64,000 bases of DNA from a virus. How positions within the stretch are numbered: position 1 is the stretch's first letter; each line of letters opens with the position of its first letter. Made by a program: the position numbers and the translations under genes. The DNA lies in the IMG/VR virus record IMGVR_UViG_3300035670_000060, positions 49,654 through 113,653 of that record. One strand, written 5' to 3'. The notes below the pieces were generated by a model. The model had not been told where the DNA came from and did no database searches. It was given only the letters and a program-made list of their open reading frames with translations. Shown piece by piece: positions 58,809 to 63,890 of the stretch.

Positions 58809-58976
58809 TTAGTATGGTTTAACAGTCCGGACCATTTCGGAATCTTTGCCGGGCACATTCACGAAGATTGCACACTCAAAGCCAAGGTCCATTGCGTGGG
58901 CTACCGCAGCATCAAGGTTGTCAAAAGTACCCTTGTAGATACCGAAATTAATCATCAGGACGGAGTAGGTTGTCAT
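58809..58976 (-). CDS. Tiny hypothetical protein
   Basis: 55 residues from ATG 58976: MTTYSVLMINFGIYKGTFDN, then LDAAVAHAMDLGFECAIFVN. The start at 59003 is rejected because it coincides with the predicted transcription start of the strong promoter at 59010-59037. AAGGA lies 9 bases upstream of 58976. An alpha/beta ACT-like pattern is possible but not certain. Confidence 0.65.
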   Translation of the reverse strand: MTTYSVLMINFGIYKGTFDNLDAAVAHAMDLGFECAIFVNVPGKDSEMVRTVKPY

Positions 58977-59009
58977 GCTCAAAGTTCCTTTCAAAATCAC
59001 CATAACTCT

Positions 59010-59058
59010 ATTATACGCTCACGGCTGAGAATGTCAACCGTGTTGCGAAATTACAACA
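59010..59058 (-). promoter_or_regulatory. Consensus sigma70 promoter with stem-loop
   Basis: Perfect consensus TTGACA (59037-59032), 16 bases, TATAAT (59015-59010), preceded by a TGTTG/CAACA hairpin (59058-59041) across the upstream stop. Probably the strongest early promoter of the window. Confidence 0.85.
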
Positions 59059-59329
59059 GGTCAACCTGAACATCAATTTCCATCCGCTTGTTGTCAGGAC
59101 CGTATACAGTCTGGCGACCAGCCAGCCCAGTAGGAATCGGCGTACCACGAGCCGTCGCACCACGGATCGAGACTGCTAAGCCAGTCAGGATGCCAGTCAC
59201 GGCAATGCGCTGGTGAGTGTATACCATATCAAAAACACCAGCGACGGTAGTCACGAAGCCAACGCCATCGCAAATTACACGGACTTTCTGAGTATTTTTG
59301 AGACCGGTTACAAAGTTCTTGGTACGCAT
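59051..59329 (-). CDS. Small conserved-type hypothetical protein
   Basis: 92 residues: MRTKNFVTGLKNTQKVRVIC, then DGVGFVTTVAGVFDMVYTHQRIAVTGIL and GRQTVYGPDNKRMEIDVQVDLL. Mostly beta; no motif recognised. AAAGGAAAT lies 8 bases before the ATG, in a leader almost identical to that of the next gene (59643). Confidence 0.68.
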   Translation of the reverse strand: MRTKNFVTGLKNTQKVRVICDGVGFVTTVAGVFDMVYTHQRIAVTGILTGLAVSIRGATARGTPIPTGLAGRQTVYGPDNKRMEIDVQVDLL

Positions 59330-59364
59330 TTCAAATTTCCTTTAAGAATCAATCAACAAAATCT

Positions 59365-59412
59365 ATTGTACTCGGATCCTGGTATATGTCAACCATGTTG
59401 TTTTTAGGCAAC
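59365..59412 (-). promoter_or_regulatory. Stem-loop plus early promoter cassette
   Basis: Hairpin TGTTG...CAAC (59412-59396), TTGACA (59392-59387), 16 bases, TACAAT (59370-59365), then a leader with GATTGATTCTTAAAGG. Confidence 0.8.
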
Positions 59413-59643
59413 GGTCTCAGTCCACACCAGCATACCTTTTCCTTTTTTGCGAGTGATAAGTCTAATTCCACGGGCTAAAAGGGCTTTTCTCGGCAAGTCA
59501 CAGCGGCCTTTTGGAAACAATATAGGATAATCAGGACCAAGAGTATAATGGTGGAGCATCAAATCAATTGCAAGTGGACCCATATTACCTGCAATTTCAG
59601 CAGGAAGTTTAGTGAATTCTGGTTTAATGTAGAATCGAGCCAT
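59404..59643 (-). CDS. Small basic hypothetical protein
   Basis: 79 residues: MARFYIKPEFTKLPAEIAGN, then MGPLAIDLMLHHYTLGPDYPILFPKGRCDLPRKALLARGIRLITRKKGKG and an end ETVA-stop (GTT GCC TAA within the next hairpin). Basic C-terminal half, possibly nucleic-acid binding. AAAGGAAAT precedes the ATG. No family recognised. Confidence 0.68.
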   Translation of the reverse strand: MARFYIKPEFTKLPAEIAGNMGPLAIDLMLHHYTLGPDYPILFPKGRCDLPRKALLARGIRLITRKKGKGMLVWTETVA

Positions 59644-59678
59644 TTCAAATTTCCTTTAAGAATCAATCAACAAAATCT

Positions 59679-59727
59679 ATTGTACTCGGATACTGGTAAA
59701 TGTCAATCATGTTGTTTTTAGGCAACA
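59679..59727 (-). promoter_or_regulatory. Stem-loop plus early promoter cassette
   Basis: Hairpin TGTTG/CAACA (59727-59710), TTGACA (59706-59701), 16 bases, TACAAT (59684-59679). Leader nearly identical to the cassette at 59365-59412. Confidence 0.82.
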
Positions 59728-59948
59728 ATTTCCTTACAAAACCAACCTTCACGCTCAATCTTGCGTTTAGCGTTAAGCATGGTTTGGCGAAGTTTCAAAA
59801 CTTCTTTAGTATGTGGAGCATTTATACCACCAAAATCTTTCAAGGCAAGTAATGCGCCATCACGCTTTTTATAAGTTTTTACAGCATCGGTTGGGATCAA
59901 GAATACTTTGTTAAAGATTGGGCTAGTGTAAAGAACTTTTTCCATCAT
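59718..59948 (-). CDS. Small basic hypothetical protein
   Basis: 76 residues from tandem ATGs at 59948/59945 (GGAG upstream favours 59945). An upstream TTG start is rejected because it lies before the ribosome site. Sequence MMEKVLYTSPIFNKVFLIPT, then KRDGALLALKDFGGINAPHT, ending KEIVA-stop. Lysine-rich and alpha/beta-like, of unknown role. Confidence 0.67.
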   Translation of the reverse strand: MMEKVLYTSPIFNKVFLIPTDAVKTYKKRDGALLALKDFGGINAPHTKEVLKLRQTMLNAKRKIEREGWFCKEIVA

Positions 59949-59975
59949 TTGCTCCGTTATCAATCAACAAAATCT

Positions 59976-60024
59976 ATTGTACTCGGATTCTGGTATATGT
60001 CAACCATGTTGTTTTTATGCAACA
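59976..60024 (-). promoter_or_regulatory. Stem-loop plus early promoter cassette
   Basis: Hairpin TGTTG/CAACA (60024-60007), TTGACA (60003-59998), 16 bases, TACAAT (59981-59976). Confidence 0.82.
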
Positions 60025-60185
60025 AGGTACTCCAATTCTTTCCTTGCTTCATCTTCGGTGTCAAAGCCACTGGCATCATAACTGCCATCATAGAGTTTAA
60101 CATAGTAGCCGCCAACTCCTGGGCTGTGATCCACGTCCAAGCCATACTCACCAACACCTTCTATAACGTAGATTGCTTGATCCAT
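60015..60185 (-). CDS. Tiny acidic hypothetical protein (56 residues)
   Basis: ATG at 60185 with AAGGAG 8 bases upstream: MDQAIYVIEGVGEYGLDVDH, then SPGVGGYYVKLYDGSYDASG and FDTEDEARKELEYLVA-stop. Clear ribosome site, own promoter and hairpin-embedded stop support it despite its short length. The acidic beta-then-helix layout resembles small phage proteins of unknown function. Confidence 0.72.
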   Translation of the reverse strand: MDQAIYVIEGVGEYGLDVDHSPGVGGYYVKLYDGSYDASGFDTEDEARKELEYLVA

Positions 60186-60215
60186 TTAGTGCTCCTTGTT
60201 ATCTACCATAACTAC

Positions 60216-60244
60216 ATGGTATCACCAAACCAATACCGAGTCAA
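60216..60244 (-). promoter_or_regulatory. Early promoter for the 56-residue gene
   Basis: TTGACT (60244-60239), 17 bases, TACCAT (60221-60216). The hairpin upstream is weaker (TGTTA...GCAACA), overlapping the stop of the gene at 60250. Confidence 0.65.
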
Positions 60245-60249
60245 CCATG

Positions 60250-60642
60250 TTACGCTAAAGCAACAGCTTCATCAATCATACGGATCTTTTTGGCAATGCC
60301 AGCCAGTTCATCAGCATGGTCCGAGTTGGTTTCATCAAGGGAATCGTAGATTTCGGTGAGGACCATACGCTCCTCCATCATGTTGCCAACATCAGCACCA
60401 ATGTAAGGATTGTCTGGTTTTGCTTTGGGTGCAAAGGAAGCGGCTGGCTTCCATGTGATTTTGTTGAAGAACCAATCAGGGACCGTCACCTTTACTTTGT
60501 AGTCGGTGCCGATAAACTTAACTGAAGCAACCGAGAGTGGGATCCACGCCATACGGTCGGTAGTGGTTTCATGGAGAAGGACTGCCTTTGCAGTCTTGGC
60601 CTTGGAGACACCGAAGATATTGTAGAGGGCTACTGTACGCAT
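60250..60642 (-). CDS. Hypothetical protein, early region
   Basis: 130 residues: MRTVALYNIFGVSKAKTAKA, then VLLHETTTDRMAWIPLSVASVKFIGTDYKVKVTVPDWFFNKITW in a beta-rich front half, a Pro/Lys linker and an acidic helical end (MMEERMVLTEIYDSLDETNSDHADELAGIAKKIRMID). AGGAATT precedes the ATG and its own promoter cassette lies upstream. No family recognised. More GC-rich than the flanking array. Confidence 0.68.
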   Translation of the reverse strand: MRTVALYNIFGVSKAKTAKAVLLHETTTDRMAWIPLSVASVKFIGTDYKVKVTVPDWFFNKITWKPAASFAPKAKPDNPYIGADVGNMMEERMVLTEIYDSLDETNSDHADELAGIAKKIRMIDEAVALA

Positions 60643-60673
60643 TTCGAATTCCTTTCATCAATCAACAAAAGTA

Positions 60674-60722
60674 ATTCTACTCTGATCCTGGTAAATGTCA
60701 ACGATGTTGCAAAAAAACAACA
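60674..60722 (-). promoter_or_regulatory. Stem-loop plus early promoter cassette
   Basis: Hairpin TGTTG/CAACA (60722-60705) with a run of Ts in the loop, TTGACA (60701-60696), 16 bases, TAGAAT (60679-60674). It lies right after the last gene of the overlapping small-gene chain and may both end that transcript and start the next. Confidence 0.78.
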
Positions 60723-60728
60723 GCAGGT

Positions 60729-60932
60729 TTATTCGCTCTTGTAATTTACCAATACTTGTAGGCACTCCCACTGACCCCAAGTGTATGATACAACTCGGTT
60801 GTCTACTGTAACATCAAATCCTTCACCGTTGTGCCATTCGCAAACTTCCATAAAGTCATCTTCCTTGGCAAAGTGGTCATATGGTTTTAGTGTAGCAAAT
60901 CGGGATTTACGGTTATAAGTTTCAATAGTCAT
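60729..60932 (-). CDS. MTIETY small protein, copy 1
   Basis: 67 residues from ATG 60932 (GGAG 6 bases upstream): MTIETYNRKSRFATLKPYDH, then MEVCEWHNGEGFDVTVDNRV and YTWGQWECLQVLVNYKSE. A close paralog is at 62969-63169, with the same MNNRI-type gene in front. Compact beta-rich protein with conserved Trp. Function unknown. It overlaps the upstream gene by 11 bases. Confidence 0.72.
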   Translation of the reverse strand: MTIETYNRKSRFATLKPYDHFAKEDDFMEVCEWHNGEGFDVTVDNRVVSYTWGQWECLQVLVNYKSE

Positions 60933-61155
60933 TATATTCTCCAAAATGTTCTTTTATTTTAGTCTGAAGCAGATGCACCGAATCTTCACAGCATGGTTGG
61001 TCAAGGTAATGGAGACTGATTAGTTCATCACCAAAAAGATTCATTACATCTTGTAGAATAAGGCCAGCAAACTTTTCAATTTTTATATTGATCCCATCTG
61101 ATTTGTATCTCATCAAATCAGCCTGTAGGGCTAGTTCTAGTATTCGATTGTTCAT
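60922..61155 (-). CDS. MNERI-family small protein (CCED subtype), copy 1
   Basis: 77 residues from ATG 61155: MNNRILELALQADLMRYKSD, then KIEKFAGLILQDVMNLFGDE and LDQPCCEDSVHLLQTKIKEHFGEYNDY. It belongs to the array family (N-terminal MN-R---LA, central EKFA-LI-, C-terminal K-HFG) and is closest to 63159-63401 (shared ISLHYL-QPCCED). A longer start at 61179 is rejected. The HFGE codons provide GGAG for the next gene. Confidence 0.75.
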   Translation of the reverse strand: MNNRILELALQADLMRYKSDGINIKIEKFAGLILQDVMNLFGDELISLHYLDQPCCEDSVHLLQTKIKEHFGEYNDY

Positions 61156-61316
61156 GGACGATACTCCAATTTGATACACTTCCAGCCATTACGTTTACAC
61201 CACCATAGATTATATAACGCCTTAAGTAAACTCTCGCCTCGGTAAATCTCCAACCAGTAAAAGTGGTCACTGCCCACTGCTGATTCCCATACTTTAACTT
61301 CGTAGGTATTTCCCAT
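61152..61316 (-). CDS. Tiny hypothetical protein (54 residues)
   Basis: ATG 61316 (TAATG overlap with the upstream stop) to TGA 61152 (ATGA overlap with the next gene). MGNTYEVKVWESAVGSDHFY, then WLEIYRGESLLKALYNLWWC and KRNGWKCIKLEYRP. Trp/Tyr-rich; this KVWES..G..HFYWLEIYRGESL.KAL pattern resembles short phage proteins I cannot name. Coupled translation supports it. Confidence 0.66.
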   Translation of the reverse strand: MGNTYEVKVWESAVGSDHFYWLEIYRGESLLKALYNLWWCKRNGWKCIKLEYRP

Positions 61317-61528
61317 TACCAGTCCCTGTGGTCAGTTATGGTGACAACAAAATCACCATCGGTGTCTTTGTGAGTGATTTGGAAGGTGGCTCTAAGTTCA
61401 TAACCAATACCTGAGTCTTCATCATGTTGAGTAAGAGTAACAAATCCTACATCACCGGTTTGATGTATGGTATCAAAGAGTTCTTTAATTCTCTCTATTT
61501 CTCGCTTACATAATCTAATGATGTTCAT
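61316..61528 (-). CDS. Small hypothetical protein, DW-ending family, copy 1
   Basis: 70 residues: MNIIRLCKREIERIKELFDT, then IGYELRATFQITHKDTDGDF and VVTITDHRDW. It aligns loosely with 62773-62964 (GIGSIITMTIHTQIEGTQGKFTIDINSVEDW): helix first, then an amphipathic beta sheet ending DW. The ATG overlaps the upstream TGA. Function unknown. Confidence 0.66.
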   Translation of the reverse strand: MNIIRLCKREIERIKELFDTIHQTGDVGFVTLTQHDEDSGIGYELRATFQITHKDTDGDFVVTITDHRDW

Positions 61529-61692
61529 GGTTTAAATCCAAAAAATCTTCGCACTTTGTAAATCCAAGAATTGTTTTTTCGTTCTTGTTGCAATTTCATT
61601 TGATAATCTATAACCTCAATCGCTTCGCTAAAGTCAATAGGTACACCCATGCGAACCTTATCACTTAGCATTTCTAAGCGTTCATCTTTCAT
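61525..61692 (-). CDS. Tiny hypothetical protein (55 residues)
   Basis: ATG 61692 overlaps the previous stop, and TGA 61525-61527 overlaps the next ATG. MKDERLEMLSDKVRMGVPID, then FSEAIEVIDYQMKLQQERKN and a basic end. The GGAG comes from the HFGVE codons of the upstream gene. Helical and basic at the end, unknown role. Confidence 0.64.
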   Translation of the reverse strand: MKDERLEMLSDKVRMGVPIDFSEAIEVIDYQMKLQQERKNNSWIYKVRRFFGFKP

Positions 61693-61919
61693 TCTTCAAC
61701 TCCGAAATGTTGTTTAATCTTCTCGCTGGCATTGTGTAAAACCCAAACAAATAGGTCGCTATCTTCTTCAGGGTCGGCCATGTCATCCACAACTTGGATA
61801 CTTTCCCTAACAATCAACTCGGCGAACTTTTCTGTATCAAAATATGTAAATCGTTCCAAGCCCATTATTCCTGGAGTGAACCCAGCCTCTTTAGCAAGTT
61901 CTCTAATTCGTTCGTTCAT
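61689..61919 (-). CDS. MNERI-family small protein
   Basis: 76 residues: MNERIRELAKEAGFTPGIMG, then TEKFAELIVRESIQVVDDMA and SEKIKQHFGVEE. Typical member with an N-terminal helix, a central EKFAELIVRE helix and the HFGVE end. I have seen this pattern in phages, always as hypothetical. ATGA overlaps at both ends. Confidence 0.76.
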   Translation of the reverse strand: MNERIRELAKEAGFTPGIMGLERFTYFDTEKFAELIVRESIQVVDDMADPEEDSDLFVWVLHNASEKIKQHFGVEE

Positions 61920-62062
61920 CGATGATATACTCCCTTCAATAGATCAGGTCTGTATTCCCATTGCCAAAAATCGGCTAGGCCACACATATGGTTGGTAGGA
62001 AAGTACCAGACTTTTCTATATCCAATATGCTGCATAAACTTATCCCAGTACCACCTAATCAT
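61916..62062 (-). CDS. Tiny hypothetical protein (48 residues)
   Basis: ATG 62062 overlaps the previous TGA, and its TGA overlaps the next ATG. MIRWYWDKFMQHIGYRKVWY, then FPTNHMCGLADFWQWEYRPD and LLKGVYHR. Very rich in Trp and Tyr, basic. GGAG from the upstream HFGVE codons. Not recognised. Confidence 0.6.
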   Translation of the reverse strand: MIRWYWDKFMQHIGYRKVWYFPTNHMCGLADFWQWEYRPDLLKGVYHR

Positions 62063-62247
62063 CCTTCAACTCCGAAATGTTTTAGTAAATCATCAGAATG
62101 TTCGCCCTGTCTTGATTCCCAATAGTCTATTCTGTTAGCACATTCCCGAACAATCAACAGGGCGAACTTTTCAAATACCCATTCACAATCTTTGAAGTCA
62201 CCATGTGGATTAGATTGAATCATAAGTTCTCTAATTCGTTCGTTCAT
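62059..62247 (-). CDS. MNERI-family small protein
   Basis: 62 residues: MNERIRELMIQSNPHGDFKD, then VFEKFALLIVRECANRIDYW and DDLLKHFGVEG. Same architecture as its neighbours with a short variable middle. ATGA overlaps at both ends. Function unknown. Confidence 0.75.
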   Translation of the reverse strand: MNERIRELMIQSNPHGDFKDCEWVFEKFALLIVRECANRIDYWESRQGEHSDDLLKHFGVEG

Positions 62248-62462
62248 TCTCCAACTCCGAAATGTTGTTGGATTCCTCTGGCAATCTGCTCTTGGCTAGG
62301 AGGCACAACCCATCTTGTTTCTTTAGCCACATCAGCACATTCCCGAATAATCAACTCGGCGAACTTTTCTAGGTGCTTTTCATCCTCGCCAACGCCTTCG
62401 TTGATCTCATAGTATTCCCAAGTGCCAGACTGCTTGGCAAGTTCTCGAATTCGTTCGTTCAT
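62244..62462 (-). CDS. MNERI-family small protein
   Basis: 72 residues: MNERIRELAKQSGTWEYYEI, then LEKFAELIIRECADVAKETR and IARGIQQHFGVGE. An acidic loop (NEGVGEDEKH) precedes the conserved helix. ATGA overlap with the 45-residue gene upstream, whose end supplies AAGGA. Confidence 0.76.
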   Translation of the reverse strand: MNERIRELAKQSGTWEYYEINEGVGEDEKHLEKFAELIIRECADVAKETRWVVPPSQEQIARGIQQHFGVGE

Positions 62463-62596
62463 TCCTTGTCCCCATATAGAGCACTATGTAATCTTTCCAT
62501 TCTTTCAGCAGCCATAATCAATAACATCTTCAATGCTATATTATCTTGGCTTTCACTAGCCTTACGTAGGGTATTAATTAGTTCTTGATTGGTCAT
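62459..62596 (-). CDS. Tiny helical hypothetical protein (45 residues)
   Basis: Starts at the second of two tandem ATGs (62599/62596) because GGAG is then 6 bases away: MTNQELINTLRKASESQDNI, then ALKMLLIMAAERMERLHSAL. The TGA overlaps the next ATG. The start overlaps the end of the upstream gene by about 23 bases. All helix, no known family. Confidence 0.6.
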   Translation of the reverse strand: MTNQELINTLRKASESQDNIALKMLLIMAAERMERLHSALYGDKE

Positions 62597-62771
62597 CATC
62601 AACTCCGAAATGTTTTAAGATACCCAAGCCAATCTCTGGTTGTCCGAGTTCTGCTGATCGCTTGGCACATTGCCGAACAATCAACTCAGCGAACATCTCT
62701 TTATCAAAATGAAGCCCGTCTAATCGTTGATCCACGCACTGTTCAGCGAGGTCTTTCCATCGGTTATTCAT
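62574..62771 (-). CDS. MNERI-family small protein, divergent
   Basis: 65 residues: MNNRWKDLAEQCVDQRLDGL, then DKEMFAELIVRQCAKRSAEL and GILKHFGVDDDQSRTN. It keeps the MFAELIVR.C helix and HFGV, but the end is extended past the usual stop, so it overlaps the next tiny gene. Function unknown. Confidence 0.73.
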   Translation of the reverse strand: MNNRWKDLAEQCVDQRLDGLHFDKEMFAELIVRQCAKRSAELGQPEIGLGILKHFGVDDDQSRTN

Positions 62772-62772
62772 G

Positions 62773-62964
62773 TTACCAATCCTCTACACTATTAATATCA
62801 ATAGTAAATTTCCCTTGTGTTCCTTCAATTTGTGTATGTATTGTCATAGTAATGATACTACCAATACCAGTCTGTTCACTTTCATGAATTTCAAAAAATA
62901 GAATGTCAGGAAATTTATCTAACACTTCTTGTATCTTAGCAATATCTTTTCTTCGGAAAATCAT
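62773..62964 (-). CDS. Small hypothetical protein, DW-ending family, copy 2
   Basis: 63 residues: MIFRRKDIAKIQEVLDKFPD, then ILFFEIHESEQTGIGSIITM and TIHTQIEGTQGKFTIDINSVEDW. Loosely paralogous with 61316-61528. AAGGA precedes the ATG, 4 bases after the MTIETY gene stop. Unknown role. Confidence 0.65.
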   Translation of the reverse strand: MIFRRKDIAKIQEVLDKFPDILFFEIHESEQTGIGSIITMTIHTQIEGTQGKFTIDINSVEDW

Positions 62965-62968
62965 CTGT

Positions 62969-63169
62969 CTAATCCTTATAATTTACCAATACTTGTAGGC
63001 ATTCCCATTGACCCCAAGTAAAACTGAAATGTCGGTTGTCTATTGTCACATCAAATCCTTCACCATTTTTCCACTCACATACTTCCATATAACTATTCTT
63101 ATCACCAAATGGATCGTACGGTTTGAGTTCCGAGAATTTAGCCTTTCGGTCATAAGTTTCAATTGTCAT
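62969..63169 (-). CDS. MTIETY small protein, copy 2
   Basis: 66 residues from ATG 63169 (GGAG 6 bases upstream, inside HFGV codons of the previous gene): MTIETYDRKAKFSELKPYDP, then YMEVCEWKNGEGFDVTIDNR and FTWGQWECLQVLVNYKD. About two thirds of residues match copy 1 at 60729. Unknown role. Confidence 0.74.
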   Translation of the reverse strand: MTIETYDRKAKFSELKPYDPFGDKNSYMEVCEWKNGEGFDVTIDNRHFSFTWGQWECLQVLVNYKD

Positions 63170-63401
63170 TTTTAACTCCAAAATGGTCCATAATTTTAGA
63201 TTGAAGGAGGGTCACTGCGTCCTCGCAGCATGGTTGTTCAAGATAATGTAGACTAATTCGTTCGTCGCCAAATAGGTTTAATACATCCTGCACAATTAGG
63301 TTGGCAAATTTTTCTAATTCTGCTCCATCCGACACTACATACATCTTATCAAATTTTGGAAAACCAGCCTCTAATATCAGGTATTTTATTCGGTCGTTCA
63401 T
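63159..63401 (-). CDS. MNERI-family small protein (CCED subtype), copy 2
   Basis: 80 residues: MNDRIKYLILEAGFPKFDKM, then ELEKFANLIVQDVLNLFGDE and LEQPCCEDAVTLLQSKIMDHFGVKNDN. Nearest paralog is 60922-61155; both are followed by an MTIETY gene, so the pair was duplicated together. ATGA overlap with the CxxC gene upstream. Confidence 0.76.
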   Translation of the reverse strand: MNDRIKYLILEAGFPKFDKMYVVSDGAELEKFANLIVQDVLNLFGDERISLHYLEQPCCEDAVTLLQSKIMDHFGVKNDN

Positions 63402-63562
63402 TTTCTATACACCAAACTTTTTGTAGGTTGGTTAGTAATGGGGCAAGTGTAATACATAACATCACGCCCTTGTATATCTTCCTCAACGTTAAGAAATTCT
63501 ACCTCAGTGGTCGAATGGTTCTCGCCACATTCAGTACAAATTACAATAAATCGTTCGTTCAT
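63398..63562 (-). CDS. Small CxxC protein with MNER start
   Basis: 54 residues from ATG 63562 (a tandem ATG lies at 63565): MNERFIVICTECGENHSTTE, then VEFLNVEEDIQGRDVMYYTC and PITNQPTKSLVYRK. CTEC plus a later Cys may form a partial zinc knuckle. Shares only the first residues with the MNERI family. AGGA lies upstream, and the TGA overlaps the next ATG. Confidence 0.66.
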   Translation of the reverse strand: MNERFIVICTECGENHSTTEVEFLNVEEDIQGRDVMYYTCPITNQPTKSLVYRK

Positions 63563-63657
63563 CATACTTTCCTATTAAGTATAAATCCAACAAAATATAT
63601 AAAGAAAGCCTTTCCAACCCTCTTCATTTCCTTGTAATAATATTTACGGTATGTCAT
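63562..63657 (-). CDS. Very small possible membrane peptide (31 residues)
   Basis: ATG 63657 overlaps the upstream TGA (ATGA), and its TGA overlaps the next ATG. MTYRKYYYKEMKRVGKAFFI then YFVGFILNRKV: a basic front and a short hydrophobic stretch. Small size lowers confidence, but the two coupled junctions favour it. Confidence 0.48.
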   Translation of the reverse strand: MTYRKYYYKEMKRVGKAFFIYFVGFILNRKV

Positions 63658-63890
63658 GTCACTTCAAAATGTTCTTTTATTTCCATGGCTACTTCGACCA
63701 TGCCATCATTTTCTAACTTCTGACAACATTCTCTCACAATCAACTCGGCGAACTTTTGTAAATCAATCGCCGCATACAATTTATCACCAAGTTGCGGATA
63801 AACATTATCTTTCCATTCAACTCTACCCCAATTACCGATTGTTGCAATAGGACCTAATTTATTAGCAAGTTTCTGAATTCGTTCGTTCAT
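63654..63890 (-). CDS. MNERI-family small protein
   Basis: 78 residues: MNERIQKLANKLGPIATIGN, a longer middle, DLQKFAELIVRECCQKLEND and AMEIKEHFEVT. The usual HFGVE end is HFEVT, and the GGAG is lost accordingly (GAAGTGAC), in front of the 31-residue peptide. ATGA overlap with the partial paralog at the edge. Confidence 0.75.
   Translation of the reverse strand: MNERIQKLANKLGPIATIGNWGRVEWKDNVYPQLGDKLYAAIDLQKFAELIVRECCQKLENDGMVEVAMEIKEHFEVT

Noticed and set aside
59960-60157. 65-codon minus-strand frame across the promoter cassette
   Set aside because: It runs in another frame through the 56-residue gene and then through the hairpin and -35/-10 boxes. The 60015-60185 frame has the AAGGAG site.
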